NCBI RefSeq assembly: GCF_007752345.1
Contig: NZ_CP036299.1
Span: forward strand, 1,364,001-1,428,000
Origin: Planctopirus ephydatiae
GTDB taxonomy: Bacteria; Planctomycetota; Planctomycetia; Planctomycetales; Planctomycetaceae
Length of the DNA: 64,000 bases
Direction: 5' to 3'
Below the pieces are notes generated by a model. It was given only the letters and a program-made list of their open reading frames with translations. It was not told the DNA's origin and ran no database searches. Positions 8,170 through 18,414 of this stretch are shown here, piece after piece; positions within the stretch are counted from its first letter, which is position 1, and every line of letters begins with the position of its first letter. The position numbers and the translations under genes were made by a program.

Positions 8170-8203
8170 TTGGTGGGTTGCGCAGAGCCTTAACCCACCC
8201 TAC
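8170..8203 (-). repeat. REP hairpin, right partner of the RAYT element
   Basis: GGTGGGTT (8172-8179) pairs with AACCCACC (8192-8199), and the element ends CCCTAC. It is the inverted counterpart of 7526-7560, differing at a few loop positions. Confidence 0.85.
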
Positions 8204-8475
8204 GATTCCAACGACTCCACTACACTTTCATACCTTTGCAGCTTCCCTTCTGATGGCCATTGGGCAAGCCGAGCGACTGATTTGTCATCCGCTGCTTGCG
8301 GGAATCATTCCTGCCAAACTTTTCATCATTCACTCGACGGTTATGGATTATCGACTCCCGAACAGCTAAAACATTGACAGTTGTCGATATGTGAAAGTCG
8401 TCTGTTGATCCATCGATGATTTCATCACGTCAGACCGATTTCGACATCTGAATCACAACTCTGGCAGTCAACCGC
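8204..8475. other. intergenic stretch before the giant redox gene
   Basis: No convincing ORF. TTGACA at 8374-8379 could be a -35 box for the plus-strand gene, but I do not see a good -10 box at the right spacing, so no promoter is claimed. Confidence 0.3.
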
Positions 8476-11400
8476 ATGACAGATCAGACGTGCCAGAAAA
8501 CAGTTTGTAGAAGGGTTTTCATCGAGATGTACCAGTCTGTATGGCCTTCGTTAACGTTTTCTTTGTGCTTGCTTGCGTCAACTTCAGCGAATGCTGGCGA
8601 AGCGGTTCTAGTGGAAGCACCACCTGAGCAATCGGCCGGGATCGTGGTGGCAAATGTTCAGCAAACCCCGGCGAAACAGCCGGCTCAAACGGCGGCAGCC
8701 AGTCAGCCACCAGCTGCTCCACTTAAGCAGCCGGTCCGTTTCGTACGCATCGAGCTGCCCGGCGAAAAACGCATTCTCACGTTGGCGGAAGTTGAAGTCT
8801 TCAGCTCGGGGAAAAACATCGCCCGCGAGGGAAAAGCCACACAGTCCAGCACGCATGGCGATGGGGTGGCTTCCCGGGCTGTGGATGGCAACAAACACCC
8901 CGATTGGAACAAAGGCGGGCAGACTCACACTTCCGATGATGGAGAGCAGCAACCCTGGTGGGAACTCGATCTCGGCAAGCCAGCCAACATTGAGAAGATT
9001 GCTGTCTGGAACCGCACTGGTTTTGAAAACCGTCTGTCAGGCTTCTCTCTGATACTGCTCGATGCTGATCGCAAGGAACTCTTCCGTAAGGCCGATATTG
9101 CCGCCCCGCAAGGCCTCGAAATCGACCTCGGCAAGAGTGGTGAACTCCGCTATCTCGCTTACGATGGCAAGCCCGGCAAAGCGATGCCGAAGGGCGGGGA
9201 CTCTTCTTCCGGGGCATCTTCTGAACCGCCATTAGCCAATGTCCCGGCTGATTATCGAGACCCCGTCCCTTTTGCCTTTCAGAAAGACGATGTCGTCGCC
9301 ATTCTGGGCAACGGATTGGCAGATCGCATGCAGCACGATGGCTGGCTGGAGACGCTCCTGCAGTCGCAGCTCGTGGGGAAAAATGTACGCATTCGCGATA
9401 TGAGTGCCAGCGGCGACCGTCCCTACAGCTTTCCAAGAAGTTCCGGCCAGATCTCGATCACTTCATATTTGCAGCATGTTAAACCCACTGTCGTTTTTGC
9501 ATTCTTTGGCTACAACGAATCTTTTGATACCAAGCCGGAAGAGTACAAGCGGCAACTCCTGGAGTTTGTCAAAAAGACGCGTGGTGCCAAGCCGGATGGC
9601 AAGAACTTTCCGCGGATTGTCCTCTTCAGCCCGATTGCTCAGGAAGATACCCGCAATCCCAATGTGCCCGATGGCCGCGCTCAGAACGTGCGCCTGGCTG
9701 CTTTGACACGTGCGACGCAAGAGGCGGCTCAGGAAGCTGGTGTCGCCTTTATCGATCTTTTCCATCCATCCCTGAAACTGTATGAGAAGGCCTCGCAGCC
9801 GCTCACGATCAACAGTGTGCATCTGACTGAAGAAGGAAATCGTCAACTGGCGGAAGTGATTGCTTCTGAACTTCTGGGCAAGCCTGTCAGTTCGTCACAG
9901 GCTTCGGAAAAGTTACGCCAGGCTGTCCTTGATAAGAACCTGCATTGGTGGAATCGCTATCGAGCCTCGGATGGCAACGATGTCTGGGGAAGTCGTTCGA
10001 CGTTGACGTTCGTCAACAATCAGAGCAACGCCGATGTTTTGAAGCCTGAACTCGAGATGCTCGATATGATGACAGCCAACCGAGATGAAGTGGTGTGGGC
10101 TCGTGCCGAAGGGAAAGACAAAGCGGTCGATGACAGCAATGTTCCGCCGGCGGTGCCTGTCATTTCAAATGTGGGTGGTGGGAGTAAAAGCTCCAGTGCC
10201 ATGAAGGAAGGCACACTCAGTTACATCAGCGGTGAAGAGGGGTTGAAGCAGCTGGCTGTCGCGAAAGGATTCGAAGTCAATCTCTTCGCAGACGAGCAGC
10301 GATTTCCTCAGTTGGCAAATCCCGTCCAGTTGCAGTTCGATACCAAAGACCGTCTCTGGGCAGCCGTCTGGCCAACCTATCCCAAGTGGGAACCACATCA
10401 GGAAATGACGGATGCGCTCATCATTCTGCATGATGACAACGGCGATGGTGTGGCTGATCGTTCGACCGAGTTTGCCAAAGTTCAGAATCCTCTGGGTTTC
10501 GAATTCTGGAATGACGGGGTCATTGTGACCTGTCAGTCAGAGCTGCTTTTCCTGCAGGATACCAATGGCGACGATGTTGCTGATCGCCGGATCACTTTGC
10601 TGCAGGGGCTTGATTCTTCCGATACCCACCATGGTGCCAACAATCTGATCTATGGCCCGGATGGTGGAATCTACTGGCAAAGCGGTGTCTTCATGGTACA
10701 TAACCACGAGCATCCGTGGGGGCCTTCGCTGCAATCGACGGCTTCAGCCATGTACCGGTTTGATCCGCGTCGATTTACGATCTCCATGCATGCGATTAAC
10801 TCTCCCAATCCCCACGGGACATCCTTCGATTACTGGGGTTATCAGTACGCGACGGATGGAACGGGTGGAAATGCTTATCAGGTTCGACCCGAAGGCAATG
10901 GCTTCAAGATGCACCAGCTCCTGAAAAAGGAAGTGCGCCCAGTCACTGCCAGTGAAATTGTCAGCAGCTCGCACTTCCCCGAATCGATGCAGGGTGATTT
11001 CCTCATTTGCAATGTGATTGGCTTTCTGGGCATTAAGCATTACGACCTGGAACGCAATCCAGAAACAGGAACAGTCTGGGGTGAGCCAGCCGGTGATCAG
11101 CTCACAGTGACCGTTACCAACGCCAATGGAAGCAAAACCGAAGACAAGTCGCGTGGCCTGTTAATGAGTGGCGACAAGAACTTCAGACCCTCAGATGCCA
11201 TTTTCGCACCTGATGGCACGCTCTACTTTGCTGACTGGCACAATGCGATTATCGGTCACATGCAGCACAACGTGCGCGATCCTAATCGCGATCATTCGCA
11301 TGGCAGGATCTATCGCGTGAAAGCGGTGGATCGACCACTGCAGAAACCAGTGCCCATCGATGGCCAGCCGATTGCCAAACTGCTCGATAACCTCAAATCG

Positions 11401-12699
11401 CCGGTCGATGGCATTCGCCATCGTACACGGGTGGAATTGAGCGAACGTGATTCAAAAGAAGTCATTGCAGCTACGAAAGAGTGGATCAAGCAGTTCGATC
11501 CTAACAAACGTGAAGATGCCCATCATCTGCTGGAAGCACTCTGGCTGCATCAGCAGCACAACGTCAAGGATCTGCAGCTTCTGGAAATGGTGTTGAATTC
11601 GCCTGAGCCTCATGCCCGCAATGCCGCCAAGACGGTCAAGCATTTCTGGTTCAACGTCGAGAAGACTTTGCGCGGTGGCATTGTCGCAGGTGCGGAACTC
11701 GCCTCGTCACAAAAGTCGGGCATTCTGAGTGATACGCCCGAGCTGACCACAATTCGCATCGCCACGATTCCCGAGAAGATGATGTACGATGTGAAAGAAC
11801 TCACCGTGAAGCCGGGCAAGAAGGTGAGCCTTAAGTTCGCGAATTACGACTTCATGCCCCACAACATTCTTCTGGTCAAACCCGGCACGGCTGATGATGT
11901 CGGAATCGCGGCGATCAATCTGGGTGCACGCGGATTTGATAAAGGCTTCGTGCCTGAAAGTACCGACATCCTCTGGCACAGTTCGCTGGTTGATTTTGGT
12001 CAGGAGCAGGTCATTGAGTTTACTGCTCCCACCGAAGAAGGGGCTTATCCTTACATCTGCTCGTTCCCTGGTCATCATCGACTCATGCGCGGCATGCTGT
12101 TTGTGACGAATGATCTCAAGGCGTTTCTGGCGAAGAATCCGCAGCAGGAGATCAAAGTGACCGAGTGGAAACTCGACGATTTTGCTGCTGATCTGAAGCG
12201 AGTCAGTCAGCATCGCAACTTTGCCGAAGGGAAAAAGCACTTTACGACCTTAGGCTGTGTGCAATGCCACCGTCTCGGCAAAGACGAATCAACAGCAACA
12301 CCGACACTCGAAGGTCTTACTCAGGCCGTGGGGCCGAACATCGATGAAGTGGTCAAGAAGTACAAACGCGATCCGAATGTGCTGTTGCGAGAAATTCTCG
12401 AATCCTCGCGTAACATCGACGAGAAGTACCGTCAGGTCGTCGTGGTACTCGATGATGGAAAATCTTATACGGGTGTTGTCGCGGCGGAAGACAATAAAAC
12501 GTTAACGCTGCTCGCTGGCAGCCCGCCGAAGCGCGTTGATATTCCCAAGAAGTCGATTGATGACCGGGTCGCTTCTCCGGTTTCCATCATGCCCAGTGGC
12601 CTGCTGAATACGCTCGATAAAGAGCAGATTCTGGATTTGATGGCTTATCTATTGGCTGCCGGGAATGCACACGATTCCGCCTTCCATCATGGGCATTAA
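8476..12699 (+). CDS. multidomain secreted redox protein: discoidin, SGNH, propeller, azurin-like, cytochrome c
   Basis: The 1407-residue protein has an N-terminal export signal ending near SANA-GEA. An F5/8 type C (discoidin-like) domain covers about 75-220 and an SGNH-hydrolase-like domain about 265-480. The propeller of planctomycete membrane-bound dehydrogenases covers about 590-960 and helical HEAT-like repeats about 970-1070. A cupredoxin covers about 1090-1215 with ligands His1129, Cys1195, His1200 and Met1204, which is azurin spacing. A cytochrome c has CVQCH at 1261-1265. It probably binds a carbohydrate or other polymer and passes electrons from the propeller through copper and heme, outside the cytoplasm. 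The substrate is unknown. The start is either ATG 8476, which gives Arg residues before the hydrophobic core, or ATG 8527. Confidence 0.88.
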   Translation: MTDQTCQKTVCRRVFIEMYQSVWPSLTFSLCLLASTSANAGEAVLVEAPPEQSAGIVVANVQQTPAKQPAQTAAASQPPAAPLKQPVRFVRIELPGEKRILTLAEVEVFSSGKNIAREGKATQSSTHGDGVASRAVDGNKHPDWNKGGQTHTSDDGEQQPWWELDLGKPANIEKIAVWNRTGFENRLSGFSLILLDADRKELFRKADIAAPQGLEIDLGKSGELRYLAYDGKPGKAMPKGGDSSSGASSEPPLANVPADYRDPVPFAFQKDDVVAILGNGLADRMQHDGWLETLLQSQLVGKNVRIRDMSASGDRPYSFPRSSGQISITSYLQHVKPTVVFAFFGYNESFDTKPEEYKRQLLEFVKKTRGAKPDGKNFPRIVLFSPIAQEDTRNPNVPDGRAQNVRLAALTRATQEAAQEAGVAFIDLFHPSLKLYEKASQPLTINSVHLTEEGNRQLAEVIASELLGKPVSSSQASEKLRQAVLDKNLHWWNRYRASDGNDVWGSRSTLTFVNNQSNADVLKPELEMLDMMTANRDEVVWARAEGKDKAVDDSNVPPAVPVISNVGGGSKSSSAMKEGTLSYISGEEGLKQLAVAKGFEVNLFADEQRFPQLANPVQLQFDTKDRLWAAVWPTYPKWEPHQEMTDALIILHDDNGDGVADRSTEFAKVQNPLGFEFWNDGVIVTCQSELLFLQDTNGDDVADRRITLLQGLDSSDTHHGANNLIYGPDGGIYWQSGVFMVHNHEHPWGPSLQSTASAMYRFDPRRFTISMHAINSPNPHGTSFDYWGYQYATDGTGGNAYQVRPEGNGFKMHQLLKKEVRPVTASEIVSSSHFPESMQGDFLICNVIGFLGIKHYDLERNPETGTVWGEPAGDQLTVTVTNANGSKTEDKSRGLLMSGDKNFRPSDAIFAPDGTLYFADWHNAIIGHMQHNVRDPNRDHSHGRIYRVKAVDRPLQKPVPIDGQPIAKLLDNLKSPVDGIRHRTRVELSERDSKEVIAATKEWIKQFDPNKREDAHHLLEALWLHQQHNVKDLQLLEMVLNSPEPHARNAAKTVKHFWFNVEKTLRGGIVAGAELASSQKSGILSDTPELTTIRIATIPEKMMYDVKELTVKPGKKVSLKFANYDFMPHNILLVKPGTADDVGIAAINLGARGFDKGFVPESTDILWHSSLVDFGQEQVIEFTAPTEEGAYPYICSFPGHHRLMRGMLFVTNDLKAFLAKNPQQEIKVTEWKLDDFAADLKRVSQHRNFAEGKKHFTTLGCVQCHRLGKDESTATPTLEGLTQAVGPNIDEVVKKYKRDPNVLLREILESSRNIDEKYRQVVVVLDDGKSYTGVVAAEDNKTLTLLAGSPPKRVDIPKKSIDDRVASPVSIMPSGLLNTLDKEQILDLMAYLLAAGNAHDSAFHHGH

Positions 12700-12713
12700 A
12701 TGCTGACGGGATG

Positions 12714-12758
12714 AGGCTGGTCATGATCTTGTCTTTGATGATGGCCAGCCTGTTTTCC
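12714..12758 (+). terminator. terminator after the multidomain redox gene
   Basis: AGGCTGGTCATGAT pairs with ATGATGGCCAGCCT (two mismatches) and is followed by GTTTTCC. It lies 15 bases after the stop codon. Confidence 0.7.
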
Positions 12759-12842
12759 CTTCGGAATGGATATCTGTTTTCTGGCAGTCACATCCATCGC
12801 GGATTGGTGACATTGTGACGATTCGTTCAAAAGGCCCTTGCC

Positions 12843-14324
12843 ATGCCGCTATATCTGGCCATGACTCTGTTGATTCTGCTGATGGGAAGTCCATGGGTGC
12901 AGGCGGCACCACCGAATATCGTGATTCTGTACGCCGATGACATGGGCTATGGCGATCTTCACATTCAGAATCCAGAGTCCCGGATCCCCACACCAAATCT
13001 CGATCGACTCGCCCGGCAAGGGACTCGCTTTACCGATGCTCACAGTTCGTCTGGCATCTGTACACCGAGTCGATATGCACTGCTGCAAGGTCGTTATCAC
13101 TGGAGAAAGTTTCACGGCATCGTGAACTCGTTCGACTCTCCTGTGCTTGACGATGAAAAGCTGACGATTGCCGAACTCTTGAAAACCAAGGGATACCGAA
13201 CTGCCTGTATCGGTAAATGGCACCTGGGCTGGGATTGGAATGCCATTAAGAAACAAGGTGTAAAGCCGACTGACAAAGCCGGTTTTGCCGCTGATGCTTT
13301 TGACTGGAGCCAACCCATTCCGGGTGGGCCTCGATCACACGGGTTTGACTACTACTTTGGCGATGATGTCCCGAACTTTCCGCCCTATGCCTGGTTTGAG
13401 AATGATCGTGTCATTACGGCACCAACCGTCACTTTAAAAACGACTGCACCCACTGCAGAAGGAAGTTGGGAGGCTCGCCCAGGCCCGGCCGTTCAAGACT
13501 GGGATTTCTGGGCTGTCATGCCCACACTCACTGAAAAAGCTGAGCAGTGGATCAGCGAGCAGAAAGCCGATCAACCGTTCTTTCTCTACTTCCCGTTCAC
13601 TTCGCCGCATGCCCCGATTGTGCCCACTCCAGACTTCGCTGGTAAATCGCAGGCTGGTGGCTATGGCGACTTTATGTTCCAGACAGACGACACGGTCGGC
13701 CGCGTGCTGGCGGCTCTTGAGAAGCATGGGTTTTCGGACAATACACTCGTGATTTTCTCAGCCGATAATGGCCCTGAGCGCTATGCTTACGACCGGATTC
13801 GAAACTTTAGTCATCGCAGCATGGGCCCACTGCGCGGGCTGAAACGCGACATCTGGGAAGGTGGACACCGTGTTCCCATGATTGTTCGCTGGCCGGGTGT
13901 AGTCCCCGCTGAAAAGGTTTGCGATGAACTCATCAGTCAGATCGATCTCTTCGCAACCATTGCGGCTGTTGTTGATGCCGAAATCCCTCCAGGCTCAGCA
14001 GAAGACAGCTACAATCAGCTGGAATTGTTCCAAGGGACTGGTTCCAGTGCTCGCCGAACTCTGGTTCATAACACCAATCCTAAAGGCTATGCCCTCCGGC
14101 ATGGTGACTGGGTACTGGTTGATGCCAGAACCGGTGCTGTGAGTCAGGTTCCCAAGTGGTTCGACGAAGCCAATGGTTACACCAGCCACTCATTGCCGGG
14201 TGAACTCTATAACTTGAAGGACGACCTCGCTCAGCGTCAGAATCTGTATGCTGAGAATCCTGAAAAAGTTGCTGAGTTGAAAGCTCTGCTCGGAAAAATT
14301 CAGGCACAGGGCCAAGTCCGCTGA
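12843..14324 (+). CDS. secreted arylsulfatase-type sulfatase
   Basis: The 493-residue protein starts with a signal peptide cleaved near VQAA. It has the sulfatase N-terminal metal site [14 protein letters not shown] and the FGly motif CTPSR with Cys73, plus IGKWHLG and SADNGPE. Cys73 must be converted to formylglycine by a separate enzyme not seen in this window. Family members hydrolyse sulfate esters, usually of polysaccharides, in the periplasm. The length is normal for the family. AAAGG lies about 8 bases before the ATG. It follows the multidomain redox gene after a terminator, so it is probably separately transcribed. Confidence 0.95.
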   Translation: MPLYLAMTLLILLMGSPWVQAAPPNIVILYADDMGYGDLHIQNPESRIPTPNLDRLARQGTRFTDAHSSSGICTPSRYALLQGRYHWRKFHGIVNSFDSPVLDDEKLTIAELLKTKGYRTACIGKWHLGWDWNAIKKQGVKPTDKAGFAADAFDWSQPIPGGPRSHGFDYYFGDDVPNFPPYAWFENDRVITAPTVTLKTTAPTAEGSWEARPGPAVQDWDFWAVMPTLTEKAEQWISEQKADQPFFLYFPFTSPHAPIVPTPDFAGKSQAGGYGDFMFQTDDTVGRVLAALEKHGFSDNTLVIFSADNGPERYAYDRIRNFSHRSMGPLRGLKRDIWEGGHRVPMIVRWPGVVPAEKVCDELISQIDLFATIAAVVDAEIPPGSAEDSYNQLELFQGTGSSARRTLVHNTNPKGYALRHGDWVLVDARTGAVSQVPKWFDEANGYTSHSLPGELYNLKDDLAQRQNLYAENPEKVAELKALLGKIQAQGQVR

Positions 14325-14554
14325 CCTTTCTTTCGAAGGTTCCCGGTTTGGTGATCTCCGTACAAGTTTGCCTCTGCTGATAGAGTATTCGAGTCACCGA
14401 TAGCAGCATCATCAGCTGTGGTCACAGCGGACGATGTTGATTCCTCGCGTGCAATGGCTTTTACTGTTCTTGAGTGGTGCTGAAGATTTGCAGTTCTGGG
14501 ACTTCAGCTAACCTTCGACATGGTTCATATTCTATCCGATTGAAAGTGACTTAA

Positions 14555-15247
14555 GTGGAGACTTTGGCGGAGCCAGCTTCTGCAACTAAAGGTGATCTGC
14601 AGCTCCTGGTGGCTGGTGAAACCCTTCGGTTACTTCCAGAAAAAGCCATCTATTGGGAGCGATGCTCGACATTGCTGGTCGCTGATACCCACTGGGGCAA
14701 GGCAGCTAGCTTTCGGGCTGCATCGATTCCCATCCCCCAGGGAACGACTCAGGCCGATCTGGAACGACTGAGCCAGGTCATTGAACGAACTCACGCCACT
14801 CGTCTGATTGTGCTGGGCGACTTATTGCACAGCCGCGAGGGAAGATCGGCGGCGACATTCGAGAAAGTCACGCAGTGGCGCAGGAGGCACGAAAATCTCC
14901 GCATCGATCTCATTCAGGGGAACCATGACCTGCAGGCGGGATTGCCACTGGCTGACTGGAAGATCGTTGTCGCACGTCCTCCCGTTATCGAGTTGCCTTT
15001 TGTCTGGCATCATGAGCCACAACCCCATGCCGAGGGGTTTGTTCTCGCAGGGCATGTTCATCCTTCAATCGTACTGAAGGGTCTGGCCCGGCAAACGTTG
15101 CGGCTGCCATGCTTTCATCTGCAGCAGAACCAGTTAACGCTCCCGGCATTCAGCAGTTTCGCTGGTGGGTACAACATTAAGCCTGGCCGGGGAGACCGGA
15201 TCTTTCCAGTGGCTGACACAGGCGTTGTCGAAATTCCTTGCCAGTGA
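14555..15247 (+). CDS. pdeM: PdeM-like metallophosphoesterase
   Basis: The 230-residue calcineurin-type phosphoesterase has metal ligands in VADTHWGKAASFR (Asp44, His46), GDLLHS (88-93), GNHD (122-125) and AGHVHPS. The AASFR and GDLLHSREGR blocks are those of the ligase-associated DNA damage response endonuclease PdeM. In other bacteria this family usually sits with a DNA ligase, an exonuclease and an Lhr-like helicase. None of these is adjacent here, so the gene is an orphan. The start is uncertain: GTG 14555 follows an in-frame TAA directly, and TTG 14564 has GGAG 3 bases upstream. Confidence 0.85.
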   Translation: METLAEPASATKGDLQLLVAGETLRLLPEKAIYWERCSTLLVADTHWGKAASFRAASIPIPQGTTQADLERLSQVIERTHATRLIVLGDLLHSREGRSAATFEKVTQWRRRHENLRIDLIQGNHDLQAGLPLADWKIVVARPPVIELPFVWHHEPQPHAEGFVLAGHVHPSIVLKGLARQTLRLPCFHLQQNQLTLPAFSSFAGGYNIKPGRGDRIFPVADTGVVEIPCQ

Positions 15248-15370
15248 TTGTCAGGCTGAATTGTCTTGGCCACACTTGTGCCATGCTTGCGGCTCGGAGC
15301 AAGCATGCTTGGTAGACTTTCTGCACTATTGGTTTCTGGGAATGGCTATCATCCAAAAGCCAACGAAAAA

Positions 15371-15408
15371 GTCCGACCTCGACATTCACACTCGAGGTCG
15401 GACTTTTT
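15371..15408. terminator. bidirectional terminator between pdeM and rplU
   Basis: GTCCGACCTCG (15371-15381) pairs perfectly with CGAGGTCGGAC (15393-15403). TTTTT follows and AAAAA precedes, so it can stop transcripts from both convergent genes. Confidence 0.92.
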
Positions 15409-15448
15409 ATTAATCAGCGTAGCTGAAAGACATTCAGCCTGCAGTGAG

Positions 15449-15790
15449 TTATTCAGCAACTGCCAGGCTAGGCACGTTGACTGCCGTCACCTTGATCTGG
15501 GTGTGCTTCTGGCGGTGACCTGTATGACGCTTGCTGCTCTTGCGGCGGCGGAGCTTCTGAATTTCCAGCTTAGGTCCTTTGAAGAGGTTGTTCACCACTT
15601 CGGCTGTGACGGTGGCACCCGCCAAGGCTGGTGTGCCAATCAGGCTGTCAGTACCACCGTTGGCCAGCAGGACGTTATCAAAAGTCAGTACGTCACCCAG
15701 ATTGGCTTCCTTGCGGTAATCAACCACAAGCACATCGCCCACCGAAACGCGATACTGACGGCTACCATCTTCGAAAATTGCAAAAACCAT
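15449..15790 (-). CDS. rplU: 50S ribosomal protein L21
   Basis: The 113-residue protein has the L21 core: FAIFEDGSRQYRVSVGDVL, the LLANGG loop, and the basic KLRRRKSSKRHTGHRQKHTQ with IKVTAV near the end. It binds 23S rRNA. I start at the ATG at 15790 because GGGAG is 7 bases upstream; the frame continues to 15814. The gene is 108 bases downstream of ribonuclease E/G on the same strand, a common partnership. The usual companion rpmA (L27) is not next to it; the bidirectional terminator follows instead. Confidence 0.96.
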   Translation of the reverse strand: MVFAIFEDGSRQYRVSVGDVLVVDYRKEANLGDVLTFDNVLLANGGTDSLIGTPALAGATVTAEVVNNLFKGPKLEIQKLRRRKSSKRHTGHRQKHTQIKVTAVNVPSLAVAE

Positions 15791-15898
15791 TTCATGACTC
15801 CCGGGGCGGTGCACCAGCCAGCCCGTCTCTGATGTTCAGTCTTTGTCCAGTCAAGGTGCAACTGGCACTTTTTCAAGTGGAAGAGGAGTTTTAACCGA

Positions 15899-17512
15899 CT
15901 AGCGACGCGCTTTCGAGTCTTCCGGGGAAGAAAAGCGAATCTCGGTTCCCGATTCACTCGTACAGAAGAATCGCAAATGTTCAGGTGTCACATTCGAGAG
16001 TGAGTTGATGCTGATCGCAACTTCATACTGCTCTTCGAGTTGGCTGATTTCTCGTCGCTTTTTATTGTTCAGGTAAGCTCCCACTCGTTCCTGAACATCG
16101 ACGACAATTCTCGTCACTTCCTGATGGTTGGCATGGAACATGAGCAGCCGCATGACTTCAATCGCCATGCTTTCGGCGGTCTTGACCTGACCAGTTCCGG
16201 CACAGCAGGGGCAGTCTTCGTAGACACTGCGGCGAAGCGAAGGGCGAATCCGCTGCCTTGTCATTTCCACAAGACCAAAGGGGCTGGTCCTGAGAATCTT
16301 GGTACGGGCACGATCGCGGGCCACGGCATCGGCCAGTGCCCGCTCAACACCCCGGCGATGACGTTCTTCACGCATGTCGATGAAGTCGTTAACGATCACG
16401 CCACCTAAGTCGCGGAGACGAATCTGCCGGGCGATTTCTTCGGCTGCGCGCAGATTCATCTGGTAAGCGTTTTCCTCGGCATTCTCATCCTGACGGAAGC
16501 TGCCGCTGTTGACGTCGATGGCCACCAGTGCTTCAGTCTGATCGATGACAATCGATCCGCCACCTTTAAGTGGTACATGGCGGCGTTGAATGCGGGCAAT
16601 TTCTTCTTCGACACCATGCTTATGGAAGAGGGGTTCTTTGCCATCGTAAAGCTGCACACGATCTACAGCCCGCGGCAAGACGATCTTCATGAACTCTTTG
16701 GCCCGTTCATAGGCCCGAGGTTCATCGATCCAGATATTTTCAATTTCACTGTTGTAGATGTCGCGAATCGTGCGGATCATCATGTCGCTCTCCTCGTAGA
16801 TATCCACGGGAGCGGGGAATTTCCGAATTCGCTTGACGATCACGTTCCACAATCGCAGCAGATAGTTCATGTCACGCTGCAGGTCTTTCTGCGAGCGATC
16901 AATCCCTGCTGTGCGAATGATAAATCCCAGACCTTCCGGTGGGCTGAGCTCTTTAAGCTGCTGGCGCAATCGGCGTCGAATCGAGTCATCACCAATTTTG
17001 CGACTGACTCCCACACGCTGCAAACCGGGCATCAAGACCAGGTATCGCCCGGGGATACTGATGTAAGTCGAAAGGGTTGGGCCTTTGTTGCCAATTCCTT
17101 CTTTAATGACTTGAATCAGGACTTCACTGCCCCGGCGAAAGATCTCCTGGATGGGAGGCTTGCCGCGGGATGTCCGATCCAGTCCACGTGGTGCCCGCGA
17201 ACGACCACGAGGCTTTTCATCCTCATCCTCGTCCTCGTCGTCGAAGCTTTCGTCGGGACCGTCGACCAGATGCTTGTAGTACTGGTATTCAACATCACTG
17301 ACGTGGAGGAAGCCATTGCGGCCAACGCCAAAATCAACAAAGGCGGCTTGAATACTGGGCTCGATATTAACAATCCGGCCCTTATAGATGTTGCCGACAT
17401 AATTCTCGAGACTGTTGCGTTCAACATACAACTCTTCGAGAACGCCATCTTCGAGAATGGCAATTCGGCTTTCCTCCGGCTGGAGGACGTTCATCAGCAT
17501 TTCTTTACGCAT
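15899..17512 (-). CDS. rng: ribonuclease E/G with an acidic insertion in its S1 domain
   Basis: The 537-residue protein matches the catalytic half of RNase E/G: the S1 domain near 38-150, EEIARQIRLRDLGGVIVNDF followed by IDM for the metal site, and the zinc-link motif CPCCAGTGQVKT. It cleaves AU-rich single-stranded RNA and matures rRNA. A stretch of about 35 residues (84-118: DESFDDEDEDEDEK, then RGRSRAPRG) interrupts the S1 domain and is absent from typical homologues. The start at 17512 has AAGG 6 bases upstream. It lies upstream of rplU and probably shares a transcript with it. Confidence 0.93.
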   Translation of the reverse strand: MRKEMLMNVLQPEESRIAILEDGVLEELYVERNSLENYVGNIYKGRIVNIEPSIQAAFVDFGVGRNGFLHVSDVEYQYYKHLVDGPDESFDDEDEDEDEKPRGRSRAPRGLDRTSRGKPPIQEIFRRGSEVLIQVIKEGIGNKGPTLSTYISIPGRYLVLMPGLQRVGVSRKIGDDSIRRRLRQQLKELSPPEGLGFIIRTAGIDRSQKDLQRDMNYLLRLWNVIVKRIRKFPAPVDIYEESDMMIRTIRDIYNSEIENIWIDEPRAYERAKEFMKIVLPRAVDRVQLYDGKEPLFHKHGVEEEIARIQRRHVPLKGGGSIVIDQTEALVAIDVNSGSFRQDENAEENAYQMNLRAAEEIARQIRLRDLGGVIVNDFIDMREERHRRGVERALADAVARDRARTKILRTSPFGLVEMTRQRIRPSLRRSVYEDCPCCAGTGQVKTAESMAIEVMRLLMFHANHQEVTRIVVDVQERVGAYLNNKKRREISQLEEQYEVAISINSLSNVTPEHLRFFCTSESGTEIRFSSPEDSKARR

Positions 17513-18414
17513 GGATGACCTTTCAAGGGTCATCCGCATGTCAACACGACAGACCGACTATCAGTCCCCGACAACATTGCCTGGAATCTTCAACTGACAA
17601 CCAGGATCGATCTCGACCTGTCCAACCAGGGTAGCCTTGAATGCAAAGGCTGCCGGCTGATTCCTGCCATCTCGAAGCCATCTGACCATTTCTCGCTTCG
17701 AAACGACGAAGGCGATTTTGTCTGATGTCAGGCACTGTATCCCTCTTATGCGAACTCTCGAAATCCATTGGGAACTGCTGCGATTGCAGGGCAGGCAGTA
17801 TCGACACCGGTTTCGTCGAGCAAAAAGCAGAAGAGGAATTTCCGAAGGGTTGCTGGTGGTGCAGGTTGTCTCGAAGCAGAACGGGCCTTTTCCTGCGATT
17901 GCAGTCAGACCGGAACGAGCAGAGAGCAAACACCACCGGTCCCTGCCCGGAGGCAGTCCACAACCGAAGGGAAGAGCAATTCGAGCAAAGACTGGAAGGA
18001 CAGTGCACAGAAATCATGGCAGCATTTGCTGGCCCACCGTATGCACTGGCGACGCCAATCTCGTGAGCAGGAAGACAACCATTCTTTAAAGAGACGTAAC
18101 AGCCCATGGGCACTTTTCTCTGCACATCGCAGAGCGCCGGGGCATCGTCATCAGCAGGAGACTGGAGAGACAGGTTGTTCACATGCGGACTAACTAGAGG
18201 AATAACTTTCATTGGCCTGGTTGTTCGCACCAAGGCCAGTTAGACAAAACAAAACTCAATGATCTTTGACTGTTTTACGGACTTCGAACTCTCCCGAATG
18301 CGATAATGCAATGGCATGGCAACTCACGGTGCTATTGCATGATTCCTGCATTCGGCTTTTCAGAGATCACAGACTTCCGAAAGTATGTCAGAAAATCAAA
18401 AACACAAAACCTGA
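17513..18414. other. long stretch without a confident gene
   Basis: About 900 bases between two minus-strand genes. Several frames are open but look shuffled. The most protein-like is on the minus strand, ending at 17561: the last 50 or so residues include SKREMVRWLRDGRNQPAAFA and end IPGNVVGD. It has no good start codon and matches no family I know. It could be a degraded gene upstream of rng. No RNA gene is recognised. Confidence 0.4.

Noticed and set aside
8374-8402. Sigma-70 promoter with TTGACA for the giant redox gene
   Set aside because: No -10-like hexamer at 16-18 bases.
5421-8475. CRISPR array or prophage in the accessory patch
   Set aside because: No regularly spaced repeats with spacers, and no phage, integrase or cas genes; the repeats differ from each other.
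16577-17518. Open frame of 313 codons on the plus strand
   Set aside because: It mirrors ribonuclease E/G on the opposite strand and has no ribosome-binding site or family motif.
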